Source of the DNA: Colius striatus | Taxonomy: Eukaryota; Chordata; Aves; Coliiformes; Coliidae | Direction of reading: 5' to 3' | DNA length: 64,000 nucleotides | Assembly (NCBI RefSeq): GCF_028858725.1 | Contig: NC_084769.1 | Coordinates: 14,137,501 to 14,201,500, forward strand | The notes under the pieces: generated by a model | Told to the model about the DNA's origin: nothing | The model's input: the letters and a program-made list of their open reading frames with translations, nothing else | The model's database searches: none | In this document: positions 1-11,131 of the stretch, one piece after another | How the letters are laid out: each line of letters opens with the position of its first letter | How positions within the stretch are numbered: position 1 is the first letter of the stretch | Made by a program: the position numbers and the translations under genes

Positions 1-577
1 GACATCTTGTGGCAAGTAAAGGGATAGTCTTATTTTTTCCAGACGCATCCTCACTTCAACTGGTTTTCAGTTAAACGTAAGACTAACTTCTGGTCAAGTG
101 CTAACGCATTCTTTTCATCTGTAAGATTCACTTCTCCCAAATTTTGTTTGAAGTACGGGTTTGTATTAAGTAGTGAAAGAAGACCAAGCCTTGGTTTCTC
201 CACTATTGCAAATGCAGGGTACTGGAGTTGATCATTTGCAAGTGTAAGGTACTAGAGTTGATCACTATGGCAAATGTAGGGTACTGGAGCTGATCACTTC
301 AGCTCACTGACACTCTTTGGGAAACTTTCAGCTGCAGGAATGTACCTGTCCCAGTCTTGCTGAGATAAGACTCTGAGAGTCAGCATTCCAAGTGCTTTAC
401 TTCAGTTACCCTATTGACATAGACAGACAAAATTGTCAGGTTGCTTTTGATGGGAATGAAAACACACTAACTTTTAATCAAAAGGCAGAGACTCTTCTCT
501 TTATTACCATCTGCTTTTAATTATTGTTATTTACCTTTTTCTTTAAAACCTGACGCTATTCTTTGTTGTTTTTACAG
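1..577 (+). other. Upstream intron or 5' flank of the kelch gene
   Basis: No exon recognised. The stretch ends in a long pyrimidine-rich run and a canonical acceptor, so it is most likely an intron whose upstream non-coding or coding exon lies left of the window. It contains a three-copy degenerate repeat at 208-296. Confidence 0.5.
208..296 (+). repeat. Three-copy degenerate 27-bp tandem repeat
   Basis: Three units at 208-234, 238-264 and 270-296 share a core resembling GGTACTGGAGTTGATCA, preceded by GCAAATG or a variant, and are separated by 3 and 5 bases. Each differs at a few positions, so the array is not recent. Confidence 0.85.
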
Positions 578-833
578 AGAGGGTCTAAACCCCATCCCTG
601 ATGTTTTAGGACCCTGCCCTGACGTGCTGTCCTTGCAAGCTGATACTTGGATAAGATCCTAGTTGTCAGCATGAAAGGAAAAGCTGCAGGCAGTGGGTGG
701 CAATGTGCACCCCAAAAGCAGCCCTCTCCCTGCGACCGCCACAAACACGCCTGCACTGTCTGCCGGGGGTTTGTGTATCTCCATGGAGGACGGAGCACCA
801 CCAGCCTCGGGGATTTCTGGAGATACAACATAG
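578..833 (+). CDS. Kelch gene exon 1 in window (5' UTR 578-670, coding 671-833)
   Basis: A strong acceptor (T-rich tract ending TTTTTACAG at 577) opens the exon. The reading frame of the first kelch blade is open only from 644, so the ATG at 671 (A at -3) is the best start. A tiny upstream ORF (ATG TTT TAG) lies at 601-609. The coding part gives a short N-terminus with GWQCAP, then RHKHACTV and the first LHGGR blade ending in FWRYNI. The donor is ATAG|GTGTGT at 833/834, leaving phase 1. A different frame, 579-662, is also open and ends in a kelch-like ADTW, so a longer N-terminus with a frame break cannot be excluded. Confidence 0.7.
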
Positions 834-3800
834 GTGTGTTTGCCCCTTCTCTTGCATGTTGGGACTAAGGAGATTCTGCATCCAGTCGTTATGAAATTGG
901 GGATACTCTTGTAGTTAACAGATGATCCCCATTTAAAGTCTTTCCATCAAAATCATGGATAAACAACATTTTGTTCATTGGGTGAATGGTGTGTGTTGCA
1001 GGTGTCTCAAAGTCTATTCAGTTCCTTTTTGTTTCTCCTCAGTCAGAAATAGAGTCATGTAAAATATCCAAGTTCTGATGAGGGATGGCTTTCTGAACTC
1101 TTTAACATGGGAGTAGTTTATGCATGTAAAAGTGCACAAAGGGAACACGTGAATACACCACCATGTAGGACTTTATTAATCACACACTGTCAAATATGAC
1201 TCTATTTTTTGACTCAATGTGTGGTGTTCCCTGTTCAATTGTTGTTACTGGAATAAACTGTAGACTTGTGCTGGGGTTCATAGAATCATAGAATGGTAGG
1301 GTTGGAAGGGACCTTTAGAGATCATCTAGTCCAACCCCCCTGCAGAAGCAGGGTTACATGTTCATGGAAAGTTGAATTTTGATGTAGGTAACAGCACAGT
1401 ATTAAAATAAAAGCAGAAACAAGATCAATTTCTATTTCTGTTAGCTCAATAGAAGAATGCACATCATTCTGGGGGAGCTTTCCTCTCTGTTAACTCAGAA
1501 GGCTAAGTGCTTCATTTTCCTCACTGACTGGCAGTGCAGCCAAACTCAAAGCTGATCTTTTCACCTTTTCCTTAATGTTTGTGTGTTGAGTGTCCCCTTG
1601 TCTTAACTTCAGCTTTGGTTTACAGCGAAAAATGAATGGGAAATGCTGGATTGCTCAAGAAATGGTCCAGAAGAACTGGAGGAACATTCAATGGTGGCTT
1701 ATAAGGTAGCAGACCAAGATTTATATAGTCTGTAGCCTAATGTTTTATTTCCTATTATCCATTGAAATAAAATGTAGCAGATTATTATGTACTGAAATAC
1801 TATACCCAGAAAAGACTTCTGTGTCAGTGCAATTCTGGATGTAGCTGTACCAATGTTTGGAACCTTTGGGAATAGAGTGACAGTAGTTTAGCTTTGCAGC
1901 AGCCTGCAGCTCCCTGATTTCCTCAGTCAATGCTCAGTACATAATAGTAATACAAAATAAAGACCTTGGCAGCACATTCTTTGACTTAGTTGTATAGTTG
2001 TAACAGTTGCTCTGAATTCATTTGCATGATAAGCTACAGCATAAAAACATTCACTTAAGAACTTGCATACAAGAGAGACGGGGGAGTGAAGGCAAATAAG
2101 AATTACAGCTTTGCCTGTGAGGGGAAACCAGAATTTAAGATATTGGGAGCTGCAGTGCAATGAAATAATTCTATAGACATGCATAATCTATGCATATGTT
2201 ACCTGAGCAATGTGCCTCAGAGCTCCAGGCCTGCATGCCTCAAGCTGTCCCAGACTGAGGAGGAGTCAGGGGTGCTGGAATGCCGTCCCCATTAAAACAG
2301 CACAGTGTTCTTCGGGGTTCCATACTGAGAGAGTAAAGACACAATTAAAAGTTACTGGCTTTTTGGGATAGCCTCTTGCATTGTTCATAGATCATCACAT
2401 GCATAATTGTCAATTGCCTGTTGGTGACAGCAGCTTTTTCATTTATCAGTTACTTTAAAGCTTATGTTGATGTTCTGTGCCTCCCTGTAGGTGACAAATA
2501 CTTCTGCATTTTGCAGGGCACCCTGTGTGTTTTTGGTGGGATGCTGGACTCTGCTTTCACACAAGCAAAAACCCCTCTCTGGATATATGACATTGGTATG
2601 ATACACAATAGCCAGACTTTTCCATGGGACATTCCAAGTCCATAGGTACTTATAAATAGTAAGAACCAACCTATTTTCTGCTGCTTGTAACACAACCTTC
2701 CCTTGGCTTTACAGGAAATAGCGTGTGTAAAACACTCCCCTAAAATTAGGCTGCTAAGCTATCAAAGAGTCGGCTCTTACTTGAATTAGGAAACATTTTA
2801 TGGGAAAGTTTTATGTATTTTAAGGTCTCACAATTTCAGTTTCTCCTCTCCTCCCTCCCAAGTTTACTGTTTGACCATAAACCCCAGTAATTATGGCACA
2901 TAATATTTAAAGGGTTTTTTCCTGATGTTACATGAAGTTTTAAAACCAAGCTCTTCAGTTTCTTAGGGAAGAAAGTAGATCAGTAGAGTATATCTCATTT
3001 TGTGTTTTTACTGAAGAAATGCATAAGCTGGCAACAGTAATGACAGAACAGGAAAAAACCCAAGTGTAATTAAGTAAGAAAGTAGGATATTAACTTCAGT
3101 GTTTCATGACACAGGGTTTCTTTGGGATCTCTTATGTGTGTATTTGAATAAAAGCAGTGTAACATTTGAATTTAATAGCAATGTCATGCACTATATGTTC
3201 TCCCTTTGGAAATCCTGTGTATAGTAATGGCTGCTTTTTGCTGTCAGATGGAGGGGAGAGAGAGAGAGAGATTTTTAGTCAGTAAGATCAAGACCAGAAT
3301 TTAAGTTTCCTGGCTTACTCTGCTACTTCACTATGCAACCTTAAGTCAAGGAGGGTTTTTCAATCCTTTCTTTGTTTTCCCCTATTTGTCTGTAATACCA
3401 GCTGAAAGAACAGAGATCTTTAGATAAAATATATTTCATAGGAGAAAGCATCTTTTTACTCACAGGGCTGATTGGTGAAAACTGGGAATGAGCTGTTCAG
3501 TACTTGTTGCATGTCTACTCCTTTCATGGGCGTTGTTTTAAATCTTTCCTGGCAAGTGTAGCTTTGGGTGATGTAAGCTTGCACTGCTTTCAGATTCTCA
3601 TTTCAGCCTCTGGTGCTGGGCATCTGCCATTCCCTCTCCTTCACGGTGATCACAGATCAGTGATTTCTGACAGTTATTTGAGGACTACTTTTAAGTGATC
3701 TGTGAAAAGGAACAAGAAAAATAAGGCTGTTGTCATAAGGTTTACATAATAAGTAGCAGGAGCCATACATCCACTGGTAAATCTGGGGATCCTGCGAGTT

Positions 3801-6800
3801 GTGAAAAAGCTGAAAAGCACAGATTGTTTCTGCATTGTGAAATTTAGCCTTAGGAAACAAGAAATACAGTATGGTATCTCCATGATTCGGTAGCAGAGAA
3901 GGATACGGGGAAGCTACTGAAACCGTGTCTCCTCTAAGTCTCTTGGTACTGCTGCCTCAGTGGGAAGCAGATTTCTTCCTCCTTGTCAGTGGAAAACACC
4001 AGGATGAGACTTACTTGAAAATTAGAACAGTAATTTGAAAAATGAGCGTTGGAGGAGTGTCCTCTTGTGGCCTGGGATCTCAACTGCGCTTCATTAAAAC
4101 AATCCCCTAGATTCTGCAAGATGGACAGAGTGCCGTAACGTACCAGCAGAGACTGAGGTAAGGAGCCAGGAAGTGCTGAATGTGTGAATCAAATGCCTGT
4201 TGCTTTGTTGATTAAACAGATTGCTTTGAAATATGTTCCCCCAAACAGTTCCAATCTCATCTCTTCAGAGACACGTGGCTATACTTTCTTTCTTTGCACT
4301 TGCAATAAATGAGGCTTTTTCCTGCTCTAGAGCAGCGTTTAAAAATACTGCTCTTAAATTTTAAGTCCTATCTATGCAGTGCAGTCCTCTCCTCTACTGC
4401 CACTTCTGCTTTTGCTCTCGAATCCTCCCCAAGAAAACTAATTTTACAGGGAATATCACCACGGTGCCTGAAGGCTGTGCTTGGAGGAGCAGGGCTGTGA
4501 AAACAGATTGGCAGCCACGCTAATAAATTTTGAAATGTGAAGTGCTGCAGCGTTTTTCATTTCTTCAGTCTGAACACGCGGGCTCCCTGAGTTACTGCCA
4601 CTTCCAAATGAGACCTCAGTGGAAGCATTTATGTCTTGGTCTTAAGAGACTGGTTTTCTATCGCTGCAGGGGAAGAATGGCTCCTTTTTTGCTCTTGAAG
4701 CTTCATCCTCACAGTGTTGCTGTGCTGTGAAATCGCACAAACGATGCACTAAGGTGTGACAGTACTGCTGTGGGTACCTCTGTCTGGTGGAGGAGCCAAG
4801 AGAAACTTTGGGACTGCAGGGTCATTTCTGGGGGAAATAAAAGGTGTTATGTGGCTGATGAAATTTTGTTTACGTACAACAAATATGATGCAATGATGCA
4901 TTGACACCTTCTGTACAGGAGTACGTGGGTTTTTTTAACCTAAACTCAATATACAAAACATGGTGTGTAGAGGGATGTCCCCTCCAAAAGGGCTGTTTGA
5001 GAAGAACAAAACCAAACACTTGCCTTATATTTTGTTTCAACTTTATCTGGGTCTCCCCAGGTTTGCTCCACGAGTTTCAGCAACACTGAATCTGCTGCAG
5101 ACGCAGCGGGAGCCACCCAGGCCGTGAGGCACAGCCTGCTGAGGCCGTGAGCACAGCCCAGGGTTTATGGTGGAGCAAATCCACAGCAAGCAAACGGAAG
5201 GGAGAGCTGCTCTTGGGAGTGAAGTTTCCTCAGTGTGGAAAAGGGGCCATCCCCCCATTATCTTCCCAAGAGATGCCCAATGTGTTTACAACACTCCCCG
5301 CAGGTACACCAAGCAGTGGCTGTGGAAAGCAGAACTGCTGGTGGGAGTGCAAAGAGTGGGAGGCTGCGGGGCTGTGATGCTGAGGTGGGCTTGAAAAGGG
5401 AGGCTTGCTTGGACTGGAGACTGGCTTGTGCTTGCATCCACACAAGTCTTCAATGGTGGATTTATTCCGTACTTCCCAAGAAGTTTAACACAACCCAAAG
5501 CCATTGTTTTCATTGCTTAGGAATATTCCCAAGACAGACGTTGCTACTGATACCACTCCATCTGTTAACAGAGTGTTTTTTGACCTGTGAAACTGTTTTA
5601 GAGCTCAGCACCAACCAACAGGAAAGGGCACAGTGCAGTAGTGTACCACTCCAGCATGTACATCTACGGGGGATACTTGGGCATCAGAGGCATTTCACAG
5701 GAGTTCTGGACTTTCCATTTTGGTAAGTTAAAGCACAAAGAGGCTTTGATCCAGTGGGAAAAAAAGACTGCTGCAGGAAAGCGTGGCTTGCTCTGTCAGG
5801 AAAGCTCTTACCAGTGCAAGTGTTTGAAGTTAGTTTTGGCTTTTCTTTAGCAGCATTTAATTATGAATTCTGTCAATTAAATTAATGCCCATCTGAAATG
5901 AATGAGGCTGTATTATACTGGAAGAAGCTGCACAGTGTTTGCCAGTTCTAGAGCTGAAAATCAGGGAGAATGTTTTGTTCACCATTCACTGAATTCTTCA
6001 AAGATTACCAAAGTCTTTCAGACTGACTTCAGCCTACTGATGCCATCTTTTGACCCTCAAATCTAGAAGTGACCATGGGGAGCCAAACCCGACAGGAGAT
6101 GTTTTCAATTAGCATGTTCATCGCGAATCTGGTGATTGCAACCCAGATGATTCCCAGAGACTTCCTAAAGGCATTAACTTTTGTTATCTGGTAACCATTC
6201 TGTCACTATTTTGAAATGAATTATGGGTTTATCTCGTCCTTCATTGTCTCACAGGGAGAATAAACACTGACATTAATGAAGGAATGCTTTTGTTGACCGA
6301 TTTTTCCCTTCTCTCAGCCAGGAAATCATCTCTGTGTGTCAGAGTTAATCAATTAACAAAGCCATACGAAAAAAATGCTCTGTAAATAAAATTTCCATGG
6401 TGTCTGTCATACAGCATCTGACATTTTCATTAAAAGTTAATTTCAAAACTGGTATTTTAAATGCACTTTTTTGGTGTCAGAATTTCAGCTGTTAGCTTAC
6501 AATAAGCTTAGAGCAGAAACCCTTATTCTCCAGCAGAATAGTTACTTTGTTCTTGATATAAAACTCTTCTCAGGCACTTGTATAAATTCAGTACCTCTAC
6601 AAATGAAATACTTTGCTTTCAGACACAAGAAAATGGTGGTGTGTTTCCACCCCACCGCACAGTCCTGGCCCTGGCCCTCGGCATGGCCATTCAGCAGTGG
6701 TTTATCGCATGGGCATGTACCTCCTGGGAGGACTGATGGGGCTGAGCGAACAAAAGGACTTATGGAAGTGGGACTTCGTAAGCAGCAGCTGGTCCAACAT

Positions 6801-7817
6801 CAGAACAAGGTAAACTATGCTATTTGTTAGCTAAATTAACACAGAAAGAGGGGATGAAACTTACGGTTGGCTGCCTCGTGTGGGCAGAGGGGAGATGGTG
6901 CCCTTTTGGCACTGCAGTGATTGTTGAGATGTGACAAGGCGCTGCTGCTCCACCCCTGGGCGCCCCCCCCCGGCTGTGCCTGGCAGCGCTGCTGGCAGGG
7001 CCTTGGTGCAGCCACAGCAGGGGCATTTTGATGTCCCACCGCAGCCATTTCAGAGTCATTCTCTCGAGTCGAAAGGCAAACAGAGACTAAAATCACTGTT
7101 GGATTCTTGTTGGCCTCCCCTTAACGGCTGGTTTCTCTTACATTTAGCCAAGGACCTCCTCCAGTGGTGGGCCATGCTTCAATAGTCTTCAGAGACTCTA
7201 TGCTGGTTTTTGGTGGAGGGATTTCCAATTCCAGCCCTACTGATGACCTCTGGAAGTATCATTTCCACACACAGACGTGGAAGAAGCTCAGTAGTACTAC
7301 AAAGGCAAACTTTTCTCCCAAAATGTATCACTGCATCTTAGGGATTGGCGTTGATTTCCAGGCTGCCTCGGGCCTGAGCAGCCCGTTGCGCAGCCCTTGG
7401 CAGAGCGGGCAGCAGGACCCTGCCCAGCCGGTGCCTGCCCCAAAGCCCCTTCGCTCCTGCAGCTCCTTCCGCCCGCGGCACACAGACAGCGACGCGATCG
7501 AAATGAAAACCTTCAGCTCGCCCCTGGAGCCAGGGGCCTCCTCTGCTCCTCAGCCCACTGCAGAGGCAGAACGAGACCCAAAGGGAGCAACAAGCATTTT
7601 GGCGAAGGACACATCCCTCCGTCTGTTTGTCTCTTCAGAAAAAGACACTTTAGCTGCCACTCGGGTTTTGGGTAAAGAGGAAGGAGCAGGCTTTCAGCCT
7701 GCAGCTCCAGGGGGTGAGGGTGGCAGTGACGCCAACGTGCTGCTGCTCATTGGGGGTAAACCATTGTCCAGCTTCTCTGAGATCTCCTTCTGGCAAATGC
7801 AACTGAAGTGCTTGTGA
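671..7817 (+). CDS. Kelch-repeat protein, seven coding exons (gene-level entry)
   Basis: Predicted 448-residue kelch beta-propeller protein joined from 671-833, 1626-1705, 2517-2595, 4111-4157, 5602-5722, 6623-6809 and 7148-7817. The sum is 1347 nt and all phases agree. Kelch GG motifs are seen near residues 39-40, 88-89, 146-147, 199-200, 248-249 and about 427, each followed by a W-x-Y/F/M type strand (FWRYNI, LWIYDI, FWTFHF, LWKWDF, LWKYHF, FWQMQL) and, between blades, an interlinking W. That suggests a six-bladed propeller. Residues about 290-420 are a Ser/Pro/Ala-rich insert with no recognisable fold, just before the last blade. No BTB, BACK, F-box, signal peptide or membrane segment is visible, so this is a kelch-only, probably cytoplasmic or nuclear, binding protein. 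Substrate or partner is unknown. The gene converges on EPB41L5. I do not recognise the ortholog. Confidence 0.82.
834..1625 (+). other. Kelch gene intron 1 (with CR1 3' end)
   Basis: GT...AG intron with no open blade-like segment. Its only recognisable content is a short antisense CR1 3' end at about 1278-1360. Confidence 0.7.
1278..1360 (-). mobile_element. CR1 LINE 3' end, truncated
   Basis: The + strand shows TCATAGAATCATAGAATGG, then GGTTGGAAGGGACCTTTAGA, and the TCTAGTCCAACC block. This is the reverse complement of the CR1 3' terminus, whose tail is made of ATTCTATG units. Only about 80 bp remain, so it is a strongly 5'-truncated copy without coding content. Confidence 0.93.
1626..1705 (+). 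CDS. Kelch gene coding exon 2
   Basis: Acceptor TTTACAG at 1625 and donor TATAAG|GTAGCA after 1705. It starts with two bases completing a codon begun in exon 1 and ends in phase 0. It encodes residues 55-81: the inter-blade linker with W59 (AKNEWEML), an acidic turn, and the EEHSMVAYK strand that leads into blade 2. The kelch pattern and flanking phase support it. Confidence 0.82.
2517..2595 (+). CDS. Kelch gene coding exon 3
   Basis: Acceptor TTTTGCAG at 2516 and donor CATTG|GTATGA after 2595. It encodes GTLCVFGG followed by a loop and PLWIYDI, a textbook kelch blade (GG then hydrophobic W-x-Y strand). It enters in phase 0 and leaves in phase 1. Confidence 0.86.
2596..4110 (+). other. Kelch gene intron 3
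   Basis: About 1.5 kb of AT-rich intron. A short GA dinucleotide run lies at about 3255-3271. No additional kelch signature was found in any frame. Confidence 0.65.
4111..4157 (+). CDS. Kelch gene coding exon 4 (47-nt small exon)
   Basis: Acceptor CCCCTAG at 4110 and donor CTGAG|GTAAGG after 4157. Read after the G left by exon 3, it gives D-SARWTECRNVPAETE, the standard inter-blade linker with a central W. The phases (1 in, 0 out) are exactly those needed to join exons 3 and 5. It is too short to show as an open frame, and was found by looking for the missing linker. Confidence 0.72.
4158..5601 (+). other. Kelch gene intron 4
   Basis: About 1.4 kb. A GC-richer part at about 5090-5400 has several overlapping short open frames on both strands, but none gives kelch signatures or a phase that would fit between exons 4 and 5. 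I treat it as intron. Confidence 0.6.
5602..5722 (+). CDS. Kelch gene coding exon 5
   Basis: Acceptor CTGTTTTAG at 5601 and donor TTTTG|GTAAGT after 5722. Translation in the propeller frame runs from SSAPTNRKGHSAVVYHSS into MYIYGGYLG and ends EFWTFHF, a full kelch blade with the typical GHSAVVY entry strand. An in-frame TAG just before the exon at 5599-5601 fixes its left limit. A later CAG acceptor at 5638 is possible but would lose the GHSAV strand. Confidence 0.83.
5723..6622 (+). other. Kelch gene intron 5
   Basis: 0.9 kb of AT-rich intron ending in a CTTTGCTTTCAG acceptor. Nothing else recognised. Confidence 0.7.
6623..6809 (+). CDS. Kelch gene coding exon 6
   Basis: Acceptor GCTTTCAG at 6622 and donor ACAAG|GTAAAC after 6809. 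It encodes DTRKWWCV, a Pro/Gly linker, RHGHSAVVYRMGMYLLGG, then LWKWDF and SSSWSNIRT. This is one complete kelch blade plus the linker W of the next. Phase 1 in, phase 2 out. The intervening region is G/C-rich relative to the introns. Confidence 0.9.
6810..7147 (+). other. Kelch gene intron 6
   Basis: About 340 bp, with a short C/G-rich block at 6950-7010 and a TTACATTTAG acceptor. No further features. Confidence 0.7.
7148..7817 (+). CDS. Kelch gene terminal coding exon 7 with disordered insert
   Basis: Acceptor TTACATTTAG at 7147; stop TGA at 7815-7817. The first 60 codons carry GHASIVF, SMLVFGGG and DDLWKYHFHTQTWKKL, a clear kelch blade. From about 7340 to 7733 the frame stays open through a GC-rich, Ser/Pro/Ala-rich stretch without kelch signature. 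The last 27 codons resume with NVLLLIGG and SFWQMQL, the closing kelch strand, before the stop. The insert is thus in-frame and sits between two propeller elements. Confidence 0.9.
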
Positions 7818-10608
7818 TGGATTTGACTGGAATGCCAAAGAAGAAACATCCACCAGTGTGTCAGGAGGTGTACAGCAGCTGCTTGTGACCGCCTCACGTA
7901 TCCCATCAGCACATTGTGGGGAGAGAAATGAAGCCTTCTCATACTTGCTGTGAACAGATTTTTGTTGACAATGTGAACAAAACCCAACATTCCCCTTAAT
8001 GTAAGTCACAACTTATAAGTTGCAGTTTCTCAGAGGAGCTTGTTGGGGCGCTGCTCTTCTTGTTACTTTCCTTCTGCTCCGTTAATAGCTTTTTGGATTG
8101 CAGTGGCTGATGCTGCCTTGAAAGTCAGAGCTGCGGGTCACCCTGCTGGCTCCCTGACTGCCCATTCAGGTGCAAAGCCTGCTCATTTTGCACTGGCATG
8201 AAAAATAAGTGTGTACTCATAAACCCATCTTTGCATCAAGTTTGTGCACGTTACTGTCCCATTTGAGGGATTTGATGCATTTCAGTGGGAAAAGCTTCCC
8301 AAGACCTAACATTATCTTTTCTTGAAAGAGTTGGTCTTTGCCCAATAGATTTGCAATATGAGATGGCCTGTAACAAAGGAAAAACCCTACAGACAGATTA
8401 GCAACTGAAATCCTGAGATAGTCAAGGGTTGCACCTGGCCCTCAGGAAGCAAAACCATGAGTCCCCCTCCCGAAAGTCACATGCAGCCCAGAGGAAGCAC
8501 AGACTGGCTGCCCAGTGCATGCCAGGCTCAGTGGCTGAGCTCAGAATCAGAAGGGTTTGACTTTTACTTGGGGGAAAAAAAAAATAAGAGGAAGGAATGA
8601 CATAAAACATGAGCTGTTTGAGTGTGTGAAAAGACACAATTTTCAGAAGTTTCATAGGAGTAATGAATTTTAGGTGAGAGTATTTACAGATACTTTCATC
8701 ATCTCTTCATAAGCAGCTGTCATATGCATTCAAAAGGAAAATTACAGACGAGTTTGCAAAAAGCTGCTTTAGTTCAGAGCTTTGGTGACCGTTGTTTGGA
8801 ACCAGAGAGGAGGGTATGCTGCCACATAAAGCCTGCTGCATTTCCCAGCACTTGTGTGCTCATTTTTTGAGCTGTCATGAATTCATAGTTTCAAACTGAA
8901 CAGAGAGCTTACCTTTCTGTGCTTCTCCAAGCCCAGTCATCTCATGGCCCTTGAGCTGGCCTGGAGGGCTGCAGGGGTGTGGAATTTCTGCCCCTAGAAG
9001 GGGAACTGCCAAGGGGGAGAGGTGCATTCCAAAATGACTTCCATACAGCGATGGAGCTGAGCACTGCAACCTTAAATCAGCAGCACCTTTGTCTTTTGCT
9101 GGCTGACGTGGCTGTTTTGGCGTTACCCAGAGAGCTGCTGTAACATACAGACTCTTATCCAGGACTGACAAGGGAAGGAAATTTAACTGGACAGGGCAAC
9201 AACAGACCAGTGATTTTCCAAATCACACCAAGCCTCCTGGCAGGTGCAGCTATCCTGGGGACATGCAAGAGCCCCAGGAAAATGCCATCCAGCCTCTGCC
9301 ATTCTTTTCTTATTTCCCCCCCACAAACTCTCTTCCCTTTGGCAGCCCCACAAAAGGTTTAACATTTATGTGGAGCCAATGCAGGGGACACGAGCCAGTC
9401 CAAAGGCGATGGCTTGGCACAGGGAGGAAACGCAGCGTGCAGGAGGTGCCCATCTCCCATTCCCTCCCTCGGCTCTGCCGCCTGTGCCAGGGCAGGGGGC
9501 TGCTCCAGTGCCTGCTGCTTCACCCAGGAGACCCCAGACCTCCCAAACCAGCCCTCGGGCCCCCGCTGCCCCTGCACATGAGCTTGGGCAGGGACTGTGC
9601 CCAGAGGAACATGGGCTCAGGTCTTGCTGGCAGGAGGCTGAGCCCCAGTTAAGCCCCAGTAATGCTATAGAAGAGAGCTCCAGTCCCCAAAGTGGGACTC
9701 TGCCACAGCAGACAACGCTGAAGCCACTGGAGGCTGTTACTCCTTTTGCTGGCCCATTCCCAGGTCTTTAAAGGATGAAGGTGAGCTGAAGCTGGAAGGG
9801 AGGGGGTGTGAGATATAAAGTGACTGTATGCCACAGCCCCTTACTTAGCACATGGTATCCCAGCCCTTTATGGGCACACATGTCCCTGATTTCAGGTTCT
9901 CTCCCAGGACGCTGGCACACAATCCTCCCTCATGAGTATCACATTTCCTGGGTCATCTTCCCTTTCAAAACTCAACAGTGCTGTCAGCTACACTTAAACA
10001 AGTTCTCAGGGCACCTCAAGTGTTTTTGCTCCTGCTTTCCTGGGTTTTATCTATCACAAGTCACCTTTTCAAAGAGGGAGAGAGGGGCCTTTGTGGATGT
10101 GCTTATGGTGTTTCTCCATACCTGTAGCAGCTAATGAGAATTCAGCACAGGCTCATGTGAGCAACTAAAAGCTGCTGCCATCTGAAAGCTCTCTGGTGGC
10201 CTGCATGAAATAATGAATGGAATTACTCCAGCTAACAGCAGCTCTTTAGAAACCAAACAAAACACACCAGTTTTGGCCAGGCATTGCTGAAGGGGCTGCC
10301 ACTGAAGCTGGCAGCTTTAAAATGCCTCTGAAAAAAAGGGAAGCTTGCATGCATTTCATGTGCCCACAGCCCAATTCCAGCCATAGAATCAAAGCAGAAG
10401 GATGCAGCATTTTTTGGCAATCTCATCTGAGATGTGCTGCTGTGTCATGAATCACCTGCACAAGGGAACAAACCTCTCAGCCTTAAGGATCATAGCCAGT
10501 GCATCATCTTGAATTACCATGGGTTTTCTGAACACTGGATGGCATGAATGGCAGAGGCATTTCCCTGTGAAACATGGACATTGAAAGAGGGGGCTTTTAA
10601 ATAATAAA
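7818..10608 (+). other. Probable 3' UTR of the kelch gene
   Basis: From the TGA there is no coding signature on either strand up to the only clear AATAAA on this strand (10603-10608). If that signal is used, the 3' UTR is about 2.8 kb. Open frames at 9244-9771 and 9263-9652 fall in a GC-rich stretch, are proline-rich and overlap each other, and look fortuitous. Confidence 0.45.
10603..10608 (+). terminator. Candidate polyadenylation signal, kelch gene
   Basis: AATAAA, followed within 20 bases by a T/G-rich stretch (TTATGTTTTGTGTTATAAAT) that could act as the downstream element. It is the first canonical hexamer I find after the stop on the + strand. Alternative non-canonical signals nearer to 7817 are possible. 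Confidence 0.4.
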
Positions 10609-11131
10609 GTTATGTTTTGTGTTATAAATGATTTGAAGAACAGTTCCACGCCTTCTCAGTGGGACTGCAGTTTGACCTGCACAACAAATGACCCCCAAGG
10701 GCAATGACACTCTATGAGCTTGCTCATTAGGATGGCATTATTTCTTTTCCTTTTGATACTTCCCAAAACTTGTTGAGACATGAGTATGATGAAATGGTTT
10801 GGCGGTTTCCCTCTGCTGCCGCCTTAAGCATGTCACCAAAGTCAGGGCTTGGAAAAAAACAGTTTCCTTTACACAGCCATTAGCACCACCGGACACCAAA
10901 CCAGAGGGGAGTCCCTTACTGGGACAAGAAGCTGGATGGCTCAGTTACCGGGCACGTCCCTTGGTGACATCACACTCAGAAGCTGAAGCTTCCTTCCCAG
11001 GCACACACTTGAGTACTTCTGATTTTCAAAACCACTCAACACCTGACAGTCCTGGACAATTCAGCTCTTTTGGAAAGGAAGCATTTTCTTCAGCACCTAC
11101 CTCCTGGTTTAGATGCCATCTTAAGTTACGC

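Noticed and set aside
5090..5310. Possible extra kelch exon in intron 4 (frame containing RHSLL and a CCCCGCAG acceptor)
   Set aside because: None of its frames gives a GG blade, and the available donors leave phases that break the join to exon 5. Exons 4 and 5 join directly without it.
7397..7675. 92-codon frame overlapping the last kelch exon
   Set aside because: Shadow of the GC-rich insert in another frame. The kelch frame is open through it and resumes kelch sequence.
9244..9771. 175-codon + strand frame in the region after the kelch stop
   Set aside because: Proline/alanine-rich translation in GC-rich DNA, overlapped by other open frames on both strands, no domain or exon-like borders.
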